From Bacteroidia bacterium (GTDB lineage: Bacteria > Bacteroidota > Bacteroidia > Cytophagales > Cyclobacteriaceae), in contig JAUHYU010000041.1 of the NCBI GenBank assembly GCA_030426345.1, positions 1 to 41,364 on the forward strand: a stretch of DNA of 41,364 nucleotides. The letters are read 5' to 3'. The notes beneath the pieces are model-generated. The model was not told where the DNA came from. It did not search any database and saw only the letters and a list, made by a program, of their open reading frames with translations. A program made the position numbers and the translations under genes. The first letter of the stretch is position 1. Each line of letters starts with the position of its first letter. Positions 8,357 to 16,955 of this stretch are shown here, in pieces.

Positions 8357-9032
8357 ATTCTGTAGCAATTTTCATTGAAAAATAGTCTGTTCCTTCTCCT
8401 GGACTTACTTTTAAAATATTAGAAATGACCAGTCGTACTAAAATTTGAGACGCTTTATATCTGGGAAGCCCTGTTTTTTCCATGAAATCAAAAAGCGTGG
8501 CTTTCCCGTGCGATTCGATAAATTGAAAAAGTATTTGCTCCTTTTCCCCAACCTGAACCGGATATGATTTTTTCATGGACTTTCGACGCATTATTTCCAC
8601 CATTTCCCTGCTCGCTTGCACACTTCTATCATTAACACGAACATAAGCTTTTCCTCTTTTGTTGGGGTCTTCGAGGTAATAGCTGGGTTTTTTGCGGTTT
8701 TCAAAGACCTTGAAATGCAAAACACTTCGCTTTCTGTTTATAGGAATAAAATGAGATTGATACTTGATGTTGGGTTTGACATGGGTTTTGATGGCTTTTT
8801 CGACTACAAATCTCTCTTCCTCTGCAAATTTTAATCCGGCAATTCTTTGGTCATCATCTACTCCTACCAGCAGCTGACCACCGTTGCTATTGGCGAAAGC
8901 CACCATTTCCTTTACGATTTTTTCCGGGAATGAAGCCTTCAGTTTAAACTCCAACTCCTGCCCTTCGCCCTGGCGTACTAAGTCTTCGAGCTCTCTTAGT
9001 TCCACTGATAAAAAATTTTCTATGCCTATCAA
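8331..9032 (-). CDS. AlbA_2 (Schlafen-type, divergent AAA-4) domain protein
   Basis: A 233-residue protein whose first 150 residues match the AlbA_2 domain pattern: QGEGQELEFKLKASF, then IVKEMVAFANSNGGQLLVGV, the short loop DDDQRIAGL, and KAYVRVNDRSVQASREM. AlbA_2 domains occur in Schlafen-like nucleic-acid-binding or RNA-cleaving proteins and in transcription regulators. The last 70 residues look like a winged-helix (LFQFIESHGKATLFDFME, then YKASQILVRLVISNILKV). No ATG lies near the start: TTG at 9032 is the longest option and GTG at 9005 is another, so the N terminus is uncertain. It follows the AAA ATPase gene by 35 bases and overlaps the PIN-PhoH gene. Confidence 0.8.
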   Translation of the reverse strand: MIGIENFLSVELRELEDLVRQGEGQELEFKLKASFPEKIVKEMVAFANSNGGQLLVGVDDDQRIAGLKFAEEERFVVEKAIKTHVKPNIKYQSHFIPINRKRSVLHFKVFENRKKPSYYLEDPNKRGKAYVRVNDRSVQASREMVEIMRRKSMKKSYPVQVGEKEQILFQFIESHGKATLFDFMEKTGLPRYKASQILVRLVISNILKVSPGEGTDYFSMKIATEYEGENKSR

Positions 9033-9067
9033 CTACTTTCTAAAAATATACAATCTGACAATAACAG

Positions 9068-10594
9068 TTACCCTAAATCAGTCAAAAAATCATCGTCGGG
9101 GTCTCCTTCCGGAGCAGTAAACATACTGCTCAAAAGATCTTTAAAAATAAGGCCGGTATTAATGTGCTTTTTGCTGATCAGGCTGTATTCAGCCAAACCA
9201 TGTAGTGCAAATTCCATGAAAAACAATTTCTCTCCAGAAGGCAATCCTTTTAAATAACGCTCCACAAAGGCCCTTAGTCCAGGAATTTCGTTGAGCAGGT
9301 GCTCGTATTTTTTATCCGGATAATCATGGAGAATATCTACCTCATTGCCGTCACTAAACCAATCAATAATTTTTTTGTACGGGTTATCTTCCTTTTGTTT
9401 TCGCGCTACATCAGGGTCAGGAAAGTGCGTAATAAATTGAGCACGGATCGCCTTACCCAGCAGATCCCTTGCGACAATTCCCGGCCCCTCCTGCTCTCCC
9501 TCGTACACCAATTCTACCTTTCCGGTGATTGCGGGGATTACACCAATAAAATCAGCGATTCGAATATTGGTGGTTTTTTCATGATTGATCAGAGCCCTGC
9601 GCTCTGCTGCACTTTTTATGTTTTCAAACGCCGATATAGTTAGTCGTGCTGACACGCCACTTTTCTCATCTACAAATTCACTAGCTCTTGCCTGGATAGC
9701 TATTTCCTCAATCAAATCGCGCACATGGTCATTGATTTGAACAGTAGTTTCCTGAGATGGCTTTTTTCGGGCTTCCTGTTCCGTAATCTTTTTTCCAATC
9801 TCCTTTGACATCGGATAATGTGTGATAATCTGGCTGTCTATACGATCTTTTAATGGAGTTACAATACTTCCACGATTAGTATAGTCTTCCGGATTAGCGG
9901 TAAAAACAAACTGAATATCTAAAGGAAGCCGGAGTTTAAACCCCCTAATCTGAATATCACCTTCCTGTAGAATATTGAAAAGTGCCACTTGGATGCGCGC
10001 CTGAAGATCAGGGAGCTCATTGATCACAAAAATACCCCTGTTTGACCTAGGAATAAGTCCATAGTGGATCACGCGTTCATCAGTATAATTCAACTTCATA
10101 GAAGCTGCTTTGATCGGATCGACATCACCAATCAAATCAGCAACTGAAACGTCGGGCGTTGCTAATTTTTCTGTGTAGCGCTCCTCTCTGTGCATCCACC
10201 GTATTGCAGTCTGATCGCCGTATTCATGAACCTGCTCTTTGCCATATTTGGAAAGAGGCTTCATCGGGTCATCATTTAACTCCGATCCATGGATTATAGG
10301 CACATATTCATCCAAAAGATTGACCATAAGCCTTGCCATCTTGGTTTTGGCTTGGCCTCTCAACCCCAAAAAATTGATGTTATGCATGGAAAGAATAGCC
10401 CTTTCTATATCAGGAATCACAGTTTCGTCATAACCCCATATCCCATCAAAAGGGTTTTCTCCTTTTTGCAATTTAAGCATCAGGTTAGTTCGAAGTTCCT
10501 CCTTTATGGAAATCGTGGTGTATTCTGCTGCTTTCAGTTCCCCTAATGTGGTTATTTTCTGAAGTGCTTCTTTTGGAATATCCTTGTACTTCAT
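9068..10594 (-). CDS. magnesium-chelatase/MoxR-like AAA+ ATPase
   Basis: A 508-residue AAA+ protein of the ChlI/MoxR-like type. It begins a nucleotide-binding core around residue 50 (GIWGYDETVIPDIERAI). Walker A reads GLRGQAKT (77-84), with Ala where Gly normally precedes Lys; Walker B reads GIFVINELPDL with Asn192 in place of the usual Asp; the sensor 1 region is FVFTANPEDYTN and an arginine-finger-like segment PLKDRIDSQI follows. These departures are odd, yet the rest of the fold is well kept. The downstream half (to about residue 500) carries helical regions. Its gene lies 17 bases after the VWA-protein gene, the usual pairing of a MoxR/ChlI-type ATPase with a VWA partner that acts on a client protein or inserts metal. 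The client is unknown. Confidence 0.85.
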   Translation of the reverse strand: MKYKDIPKEALQKITTLGELKAAEYTTISIKEELRTNLMLKLQKGENPFDGIWGYDETVIPDIERAILSMHNINFLGLRGQAKTKMARLMVNLLDEYVPIIHGSELNDDPMKPLSKYGKEQVHEYGDQTAIRWMHREERYTEKLATPDVSVADLIGDVDPIKAASMKLNYTDERVIHYGLIPRSNRGIFVINELPDLQARIQVALFNILQEGDIQIRGFKLRLPLDIQFVFTANPEDYTNRGSIVTPLKDRIDSQIITHYPMSKEIGKKITEQEARKKPSQETTVQINDHVRDLIEEIAIQARASEFVDEKSGVSARLTISAFENIKSAAERRALINHEKTTNIRIADFIGVIPAITGKVELVYEGEQEGPGIVARDLLGKAIRAQFITHFPDPDVARKQKEDNPYKKIIDWFSDGNEVDILHDYPDKKYEHLLNEIPGLRAFVERYLKGLPSGEKLFFMEFALHGLAEYSLISKKHINTGLIFKDLLSSMFTAPEGDPDDDFLTDLG

Positions 10595-10611
10595 TGGTTG
10601 TGTTATTCAGT

Positions 10612-11709
10612 TTAAAAATGTTTTTTTCGGTTGCGTTGATAGTCTTCAAATACCAGATTTCCCAACCCTTGAAGACTGCTATAGTAGGCATTTCCATTGT
10701 TAATCTTGGTAAAATCTTTTACAAATTCCCTTAAATAAGGGTCTGAAGCGATCATAAAAGTAGTGACAGGAATATGAATTTTACGGCATTGAGCGGCTAG
10801 GTTCAACGTTTTATTCAAAATCTTACTGTCTAGCCCAAAGCTGTTTTTATAATATTTAATACCAACCTTCATGCATGTCGGCTTCCCATCAGTGATCATG
10901 AATATTTGCTTATTAGGATTTTTCCTTCTGCGCAATAAATCCATGGCCAGTTCTAATCCAGCTATCGTATTGGTATGATATGGCCCCACTTCGAGATATG
11001 GTAAATCCTTGATCTCAATTTGCCAAGCATCATTTCCGAATACCAATATATCCAGCGTGTCATTCTTATAATTTTTAATAATAAGTTCAGCAAGGGCCAT
11101 GGCGACCTTTTTGGCAGGCGTGATCCTGTCCTCCCCATACAAGATCATGGAATGAGAAATATCGATCATCAGCACCGTGGATGTCTGTGCTTTATGCTCC
11201 TTTTCTGTAATTTCGAGATCATTTTCAGTAAGGTGAAAATCACCTATTCCATGGTTTACCTGTGCATTTTTGATAGACTCGGTCATGGAGATTTGATCGA
11301 GGTTATCGCCAAAACGGAATTCCCTATGGTCAGCACTTCTTTCGTCTCCTATACCCCGGTGGGTAGTTGAGTGATTTCCTCTTTTTGACTTTTTCAACTT
11401 GCCAAATATCTCTTCCAAAGCACTTTTCCGAACGGATTGCTCGCTTTTGGCGGTAATAGATAATGTACCATTTTGAGCTTCTTCTGCGATAAAACCTTTG
11501 TTTTTCAGGTCTTCAATAAAATCACCGATGCCATATTTTTCATCCGTAAGCCCATATTGTTTGTCGATATTGGTAAGCCAAGACAATGCTTCAGCAACAT
11601 TTCCTGAGGTCATCAATATCAATTGGTTAAAAATATCATGAAGCTGGTCAAATCCACTTTTATTTGAATTCTTTGGCGGAATGAATCTTGAAAATTTATA
11701 CCCAGACAT
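10612..11709 (-). CDS. VWA domain protein (ChlD/CoxE-like partner of the AAA ATPase)
   Basis: A 365-residue cytoplasmic protein. The N-terminal half is helical and charged (residues 20-110), followed by a basic, Ser/His/Gly-rich linker. The von Willebrand factor A domain covers about residues 175-360. Its metal-ion adhesion site is intact: DISHS at 183-187, Thr in PYHTNTIAG (about 246-248) and Asp274 in MITDGKPT. Together with the downstream AAA+ ATPase this forms a two-gene chaperone-like module of the MoxR/VWA or magnesium-chelatase ChlI/ChlD kind. It is the first gene of the minus-strand group. No tetrapyrrole genes are nearby, so a role in chlorophyll-type chelation is unlikely. Confidence 0.85.
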   Translation of the reverse strand: MSGYKFSRFIPPKNSNKSGFDQLHDIFNQLILMTSGNVAEALSWLTNIDKQYGLTDEKYGIGDFIEDLKNKGFIAEEAQNGTLSITAKSEQSVRKSALEEIFGKLKKSKRGNHSTTHRGIGDERSADHREFRFGDNLDQISMTESIKNAQVNHGIGDFHLTENDLEITEKEHKAQTSTVLMIDISHSMILYGEDRITPAKKVAMALAELIIKNYKNDTLDILVFGNDAWQIEIKDLPYLEVGPYHTNTIAGLELAMDLLRRRKNPNKQIFMITDGKPTCMKVGIKYYKNSFGLDSKILNKTLNLAAQCRKIHIPVTTFMIASDPYLREFVKDFTKINNGNAYYSSLQGLGNLVFEDYQRNRKKHF

Positions 11710-11924
11710 ATGGTTGGTGCATTAATGCTTTTAAATTATCACTTGCTTTTCAGGTAAATTTGAATTGCATTCTAAACAATAAAACTGAAAAAGCAGGGCA
11801 AATTGTTTTTTCATTATCTATTTTTTTTGTTACTGATGTAATTTTTTCATTTGTATAAGGTGGTTTGGCTAATCGCTGGAATTTACTTTTACAGATATAT
11901 AATTGCATTTAAAACGGATGGATT

Positions 11925-12068
11925 ATGAAATATGGAGTAATTTTTACGATAATTTTATTTATGAGTATTGCAACTTGCTGTACCCAGAGAACTTGCCCTA
12001 CTTACACTAAGGGGTTAAAGGATGTTCCTCAGGAACAAGTAAATATTAAAGAGCAAAGGAAAGTTTAA
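11925..12068 (+). CDS. 47-residue predicted lipoprotein with CPTY motif
   Basis: Short plus-strand gene. The product starts MKYGVIFTIILFMSIATC, a basic residue, a hydrophobic core and a lipobox-like end with Cys18-Cys19. The mature part is only about 30 residues, with RTCPTYTKGL then a charged, Gln/Lys-rich tail. Many Bacteroidota genomes carry tiny lipoproteins with a similar Cys-Pro-x-Tyr core; this is from memory and the family has no function I know. It stands alone, upstream of three hairpins and convergent with the adaptor gene. The AT-rich 215 bases before it separate it from the divergent VWA gene. Confidence 0.55.
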   Translation: MKYGVIFTIILFMSIATCCTQRTCPTYTKGLKDVPQEQVNIKEQRKV

Positions 12069-12143
12069 GCCACAGCGCTTCCATGCAAAAAGATGCATGG
12101 TAAAAATATATAGAGCAGTGTATGATTGTTGTTATGTTGATTT

Positions 12144-12166
12144 AAGCCTTTTTACAAGGCTTTTAT
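12144..12166 (+). terminator. short hairpin terminator after the small lipoprotein gene
   Basis: Perfect stem AAGCCTT / AAGGCTT with a five-base loop, followed by TTAT. It lies about 75 bases after the stop at 12068. Another perfect six-pair stem, CCATGC / GCATGG, sits at 12081-12100 directly after the gene. Confidence 0.45.
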
Positions 12167-12183
12167 CTGTTTAGTTTGGACAC

Positions 12184-12218
12184 AAAAAAAGGGAGCGAAT
12201 TAATCGACTCCCTTTTTT
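12184..12218 (-). terminator. bidirectional terminator between convergent genes
   Basis: GGGAG-CGA / TCG-A-CTCCC stem flanked by an A run on the left and a T run on the right, so it can end transcripts from both strands. It lies 7 bases after the adaptor stop (minus strand). Confidence 0.75.
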
Positions 12219-12225
12219 ACGATAT

Positions 12226-13605
12226 CTATTCTTTATCTCCTTTGCCATTTTCCTCTTCTTTCTCTTTCACAAGATCGCCATCATTAAGTCGCTTGGAAAC
12301 TACAATAAATGGGCCTTTTATAATTTTTGCTCCTTTTTCTACGCCACTTAATATCTCTATATTTTCAAAATCGCTAATACCGGTTTCTACTTCCATCATC
12401 TTTGCTGCACCCGCATCAAATAAAAAGACAACCTCCTTAGTTTCATCCTCATTTTTCGACTTGGAAGAGGCAGTTGTTTGTGTATTATCACTATTGGATT
12501 TGTCCCCTTCACCCTCAACACCCATTTTTATATTCGGATTTCTAGTAGTGACCGAAGCCAATGGAATAGTCAATATCTGATCTTTTACTTTGGTTGTAAT
12601 ATCCACGCTGGCAGTCATTCCCGGACGAAAAGGAGAAACAGAACCTTGTTCTTCTGTGAGGTCACTATAAGAGCTATTCATGATCTTGACACGCACTTCA
12701 AATTCTGTAACAGCATCTGGTGAAGTTTTGAGATTTGCTGTATTGGCGATGTTGGTGACTATGCCTTTAAACTTCTTTCCAGTATGCGCGTATGAATCAA
12801 CATCTATTGTAGCAGTATCCCCAAGCGAAACACGGATGATATCATTTTCATTGACATCTACACGCGCTTCCATGTTGGTAAGGTCAGCAATCCTAAGCAT
12901 TTCTGTCCCTGCCATTTGAGCTGTACCGACAACCCGCTCGCCTAACTCTACATCCAATTTGGAAACTGTACCGGAAATGGGTGCGCGAATGATGGTGAAC
13001 CTCAAGTTCTCCTCTGCTTCTTCTACAGAAGCAGAAGCACTTGCCACAATAAACTGAGAAGCTTTTTCAGATTCCTTGGCAGAAAGTAAATCATTCTTGG
13101 CTACTTTATAATTTGCGTCAGACACTTCAAAGTCGGCATCCGAAATTACTTTTTGATCTTTCAGATCTTTATTTCTTTTATAATCATTTTCTGCTCTGAT
13201 CAACTGCGCCTCCGAACGTGCAACCCTTGCTCTGGCGTCTGCTAAATTTGCTTTTTGTTGGTTGAGGTTGGCCTTGGCCCGCTCCAAGGAAGATTGATAA
13301 ATATCTGGGCGAATTTTCAAAAGCACTTCATCTCGCAAGACTGAATCACCTTCTTCTATATTTAACTCGATGATCTCTCCAGGAACATCTGGTGATATTT
13401 TCACTTCATACACCGGTTGAACCATTCCCGAAGCACTTACAGTTTCCACGATTCGCCCCAACGTAGCTTCAGCCGTTTCCACTTCTATCTCTTTGGAATT
13501 CCCAATCCATCCGGCAGACTTTCCAATGATTGCAAAAATCACGAGCACTACCACTAGCCCAATAAGAATATACAATACCTTGTTTGATTTTTTTTTCTTT
13601 GCCAT
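12226..13605 (-). CDS. MacA/HlyD-like efflux periplasmic adaptor
   Basis: Membrane-fusion protein of 459 residues. An N-terminal membrane anchor (VLYILIGLVVVLVIFAIIG, residues 9-27) follows a Lys-rich start. The split lipoyl domain is visible as VSASGMVQPVYEVKISPDVP and FTIIRAPISGTVSKLDVELG, separated by a coiled-coil hairpin of about 100 residues. Beta-barrel and membrane-proximal domains follow (FRPGMTASVDITTKV). Near residues 373-393 is an acidic, Ser/Asn/Thr-rich insert (GEGDKSNSDNTQTTASSKSK) not typical of the family. It lies 6 bases downstream of the TolC gene. MacA-like adaptors normally work with a MacB-type ABC pump, but no pump gene follows: a terminator comes next. Confidence 0.9.
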   Translation of the reverse strand: MAKKKKSNKVLYILIGLVVVLVIFAIIGKSAGWIGNSKEIEVETAEATLGRIVETVSASGMVQPVYEVKISPDVPGEIIELNIEEGDSVLRDEVLLKIRPDIYQSSLERAKANLNQQKANLADARARVARSEAQLIRAENDYKRNKDLKDQKVISDADFEVSDANYKVAKNDLLSAKESEKASQFIVASASASVEEAEENLRFTIIRAPISGTVSKLDVELGERVVGTAQMAGTEMLRIADLTNMEARVDVNENDIIRVSLGDTATIDVDSYAHTGKKFKGIVTNIANTANLKTSPDAVTEFEVRVKIMNSSYSDLTEEQGSVSPFRPGMTASVDITTKVKDQILTIPLASVTTRNPNIKMGVEGEGDKSNSDNTQTTASSKSKNEDETKEVVFLFDAGAAKMMEVETGISDFENIEILSGVEKGAKIIKGPFIVVSKRLNDGDLVKEKEEENGKGDKE

Positions 13606-13611
13606 GATAGC

Positions 13612-15060
13612 CTAAAGTGTTAATGGTTTTCCTAAATAAAAATCTAATACTTTCAATCTGAAGATATAGTCAAACTTAGATCTGGACAGATTGGATTTGG
13701 CAGAAAATAAGTTAAAACTGGCCAATTGATAATCCACACTATTGACAGCTCCTAGGTTATAGCTGTGTTCTGTCGCTCGAAATGATTCTTCTAGTGCCTC
13801 CACTTGCCTTTGTGCAGCGTCATATACTTTTACCGCGGCTTGTGCATCGTTGTACGCAGTTTCGATCGTTTGGCGTAATGCATTTCGAGTTTCTTTGGCA
13901 TTATTTTCTGCCATTTTCATGTCAATACGTGCACGCTGCACATTAGATCGTATTTGCCAGCCATTAAAAATGGGTACGCTAATATTAAAGCCTACAGACC
14001 AGTTCCTGTTGTCTGTCCATTGGTTGGGAATATTAGGAATCTCTCTAATAGGTACTTCCAAAGTTGTCGGGTTTCCATTTACAAGTTGAGAAGGGTCATT
14101 GACGAGATAGCCTATCTCTCCCGGATCATTAATTATCGTTTGTGTATCTCCTGTTGGCACCAAATTTTGATCAGAATAGCTTGTTCCAAATTGGCCTTGA
14201 AGCGTAACTGAAGGTACATAAGCACTTTGAGCGATTTTTATTCCCATCTCAGCGCTTTCAATTCTTAGATCTGCTGATTTTATTTCCGGTTGGGTGAGCT
14301 CCGCCAATTTGAATATCTCACCGGAAGAGTTCTCAATACTTCCATAATTGGCATCTTCCAAGTTGGGTGTTTCTATATCAAATGCTTCCTCAGCAGGTAT
14401 TTGCAAAAACTGTTTTAGATTTAAAACAGCAACAGCCACATCATTTTCTGCTGTGATCACGTCAACCTCATTTGTAGCCACTTGTGCTTTCAAATCAAGC
14501 AGGTTGGTTCTTGGCAGCGCGCCGGCAGTTACTTTTTTCTCTACTTGATCCAATTGTGCCTTAGAAGTTACCACCTGAAAATTTGCATTCTCAAGTTGTT
14601 CTCTAGCAAAAATCACCTGCAAATAGGCATATACCACATTAAGTGCTACGTCATTCTTTGCTTTTTCCATATCATAAAACCCCGCTTGCACCATTTGTTC
14701 GCTTCGCTTAATACTTCGGGTGATCCTCGAACCATTGTAAAGCAAAAAATTGGCACTGCCACCTAATCCGTTCGAATTGATACGCTTTGTAGTGAATAGG
14801 TTAGATGTTGGGTCAATAGACCTTCCCCACCTCCAGCTATTGTAAACGTTGGCATTGAGAGAAGGAATCCGGCTCAGTTTGTTTTGCTTTAAGGTAACCT
14901 CTTCATTTTCCATGGAAAATTCTGATCGCTCGATCATAAGGTTATTTTCAAACGCATAATCCACACACTGCTGTAATGTCCATTCCTTCGCTTTCTGAGC
15001 GGTTAGCGTAGTGCTCGCAATCAGGATCAAACCAAGGGTAAAGGGTCTAAATATTTTCAT
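13612..15060 (-). CDS. TolC-family outer membrane efflux protein
   Basis: Outer membrane channel of 482 residues with a signal peptide (MKIFRPFTLGLILIASTTLTAQ). Two OEP-type repeats of long helices are seen (AKEWTLQQCVDYAFENNLMI at the start; the second begins near LAELTQPEIKSADLRIESAE), joined by strand segments such as NWSVGFNISVPIFNGWQIRS. The segment TEHSYNLGAVNSVDYQLA near the C terminus is typical. It is the first gene of a two-gene minus-strand operon with the adaptor. It differs from the truncated TolC-like gene at the left edge. The substrate is unknown. Confidence 0.9.
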   Translation of the reverse strand: MKIFRPFTLGLILIASTTLTAQKAKEWTLQQCVDYAFENNLMIERSEFSMENEEVTLKQNKLSRIPSLNANVYNSWRWGRSIDPTSNLFTTKRINSNGLGGSANFLLYNGSRITRSIKRSEQMVQAGFYDMEKAKNDVALNVVYAYLQVIFAREQLENANFQVVTSKAQLDQVEKKVTAGALPRTNLLDLKAQVATNEVDVITAENDVAVAVLNLKQFLQIPAEEAFDIETPNLEDANYGSIENSSGEIFKLAELTQPEIKSADLRIESAEMGIKIAQSAYVPSVTLQGQFGTSYSDQNLVPTGDTQTIINDPGEIGYLVNDPSQLVNGNPTTLEVPIREIPNIPNQWTDNRNWSVGFNISVPIFNGWQIRSNVQRARIDMKMAENNAKETRNALRQTIETAYNDAQAAVKVYDAAQRQVEALEESFRATEHSYNLGAVNSVDYQLASFNLFSAKSNLSRSKFDYIFRLKVLDFYLGKPLTL

Positions 15061-15270
15061 TTGATTTGTATTTTTACAATACCTCTTTTTGCCAAATCCT
15101 TATATTGTTTCTTTTAAAGTCTAAAGTCTTTATATCGAACCAGTTCATTTACCATCCAAACAGATCTTAATATTAATCTCAGACTTGGCCTGTCTCATGA
15201 ATTCAATGTCAAGATTAATTAATAATTTTAAGGCCTCGAATGATTAATTTATAAAAGGTGATATGCTTAC

Positions 15271-16086
15271 ATGAAAGTGATTTTTAACAACGAATTGCGC
15301 CTCTTGGAGGAAATTGCCTTGTCACCAACCAACAGGGGATTCAGGTATGGTGATGGATTGTTTGAAACAATAGCGGTGATCGCAGGTGTTCCCAGGTTTC
15401 TTGACAAGCACTTGGAAAGATTAAAAAATGGCGCAAAAGTATTCAAGCTGGAGGTAGATCATTTCATGGATTTGGAGCACATTTTGGATAACATGAAAAT
15501 GCTGCAAGGTGCTAACCACCTGCCTAAAGATGCCAAACTGAGGCTGATGATTTGGCGCGATTCGGCAGGACTCTTCACTCCAACCAATGAAAATACCCAC
15601 TACTTGATGACCTTAGACCCGGCCATATTCGACAAAAGACCATCAAAAATCCATGCCGGTTTTTCTAAATCTATTGTCAATTATCCGACGCCAATTTCCA
15701 AATATAAAACCATGAGTGCTGCCCAATATGTACTGGCGGGGATCGAAAAAAAAGAACGGAGCCTAGATGAAATAATCCTTGCAGATCATCAGGGATTCGT
15801 ATCGGAAACACTCAGTTCAAACCTATTTTGGAAAATGAATGATGTGTATGGTACACCACCTATCACTACCGGATGTGTGGAAGGCATCATGAGAAGTTGC
15901 CTCATGAAAGCATTGACAGACGCAGGTTATAAAGTGGAAGAACAGCTAATAACGCCAAAACAATTGATGGACACAGAGCATATTTTCACCACAAACTCCA
16001 TGGGAATTCGACACATAACGTCAATAGATTCCAATACTTTTGATGTGGATGTTGCTGCTCAGAAATGTGTTGATTCTATTACTTAA
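15271..16086 (+). CDS. class IV aminotransferase (PabC/IlvE-like)
   Basis: A 271-residue PLP enzyme of fold type IV. The N terminus has NRGFRYGDGLFETIAVIAG, the classic substrate-side motif. The catalytic Lys is probably K146 in PISKYKTMSAAQY; the cofactor-phosphate region follows in GFVSETLSSNLFWK (E179) and GCVEGIMRS. The family includes aminodeoxychorismate lyase (folate pathway), branched-chain and D-amino acid aminotransferases. The length and the SKYKT motif suit PabC-like or unassigned members common in Bacteroidota, but no pabB gene is adjacent, so the reaction cannot be fixed. It stands alone, divergent from the TolC operon. Confidence 0.85.
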   Translation: MKVIFNNELRLLEEIALSPTNRGFRYGDGLFETIAVIAGVPRFLDKHLERLKNGAKVFKLEVDHFMDLEHILDNMKMLQGANHLPKDAKLRLMIWRDSAGLFTPTNENTHYLMTLDPAIFDKRPSKIHAGFSKSIVNYPTPISKYKTMSAAQYVLAGIEKKERSLDEIILADHQGFVSETLSSNLFWKMNDVYGTPPITTGCVEGIMRSCLMKALTDAGYKVEEQLITPKQLMDTEHIFTTNSMGIRHITSIDSNTFDVDVAAQKCVDSIT

Positions 16087-16161
16087 ATCTTGTGATCCAA
16101 ACTATCATTTCGGATGTTACAGGAATTAGACAATAGCGTAAAAAAATGTGAGAAAAGGAGA

Positions 16162-16740
16162 TCAACCCTTGCTCAGCTCGCCTTCAACATGCACATCAGT
16201 AATGTCAAAAAACGATTCGATCTTTCGTTCGATAAATGTACACTGGTCTGCAGAATGTAAGCTCCGCACCAATGTGTCGACCCCACCCGACCTTAGGAGC
16301 ACATTGATTTGAAATGTCGCGGAGTAGGGATAGTATCGATGCCCAATCCGATGTCGCGTAACGTATAGCTGAGCCACGTCGCCTTTCGATATTTTCAGGT
16401 TTTTTGAAAATGGAATCGGCCCATGTGTTACCACGATTTGGTCATGAGTTACATGGATTTTAGTCCTATTTGCCGTCTTGGCCAAAGCATAATAAATAAT
16501 CGCAATAGCAGCAACTAGCAACATATAGACCGGAGTTGTCGGCGCATTAAAATCTCCAGGAATAAAATTTGACCCAACCAAAAACAAAACAAATACCGGA
16601 GCTGAAATAAGTGTCGCCACATATTTTGGTTTGAACCAACTGTATTCAAATTCAAGATAATCTGAATGCTCAATCAAATTCATGTTATCGGGAATTTCCT
16701 TTGCTGTTATCGCACTCATTCTGTCCTTCCTAATTATCAT
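16162..16740 (-). CDS. hypothetical membrane protein with two membrane helices
   Basis: No family recognised. The product (192 residues from ATG 16740; ATG 16719 and a TTG at 16752 are alternatives) has a polar N terminus, two membrane helices (about residues 43-60 and 70-87) and a C-terminal domain of about 100 residues predicted to be strand-rich (TKIHVTHDQIVVTHGPIPFS). Two helices followed by such a domain recall bacterial PH-like (bPH) membrane proteins, but this is only an impression. It converges with the aminotransferase gene; the 75 bases between them hold no clear terminator. Confidence 0.6.
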   Translation of the reverse strand: MIIRKDRMSAITAKEIPDNMNLIEHSDYLEFEYSWFKPKYVATLISAPVFVLFLVGSNFIPGDFNAPTTPVYMLLVAAIAIIYYALAKTANRTKIHVTHDQIVVTHGPIPFSKNLKISKGDVAQLYVTRHRIGHRYYPYSATFQINVLLRSGGVDTLVRSLHSADQCTFIERKIESFFDITDVHVEGELSKG

Positions 16741-16904
16741 AAACCGGCACAATCACCGACTGAACAAATCTACACAAGATTAGGGTAAATCACCAAATGA
16801 CCCTATGTAATGTATCCTCGAAAACTGGTATGATTTAAACTGTGAAAGGACAAATTTCAAGTTAAAATATTTATAAAAGTATTTTATACCTTTATAATTT
16901 ATTG

Positions 16905-16912
16905 TAGATTTG
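16905..16912 (+). promoter_or_regulatory. candidate -7 element (TAGATTTG) of the gal operon
   Basis: TAGATTTG matches TAnnTTTG, 43 bases before the galK ATG. The -33 region is only AT-rich with no clear TTG, so support is partial. Confidence 0.35.
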
Positions 16913-16955
16913 TTCTTAGAGAAACTCAAAATTGAGAAGGCCAAAAACGCAAAAT

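Noticed and set aside
9299-9643. 114-codon plus-strand frame inside the AAA ATPase gene
   Set aside because: Antisense to a well-conserved gene; composition is that of a shadow frame.
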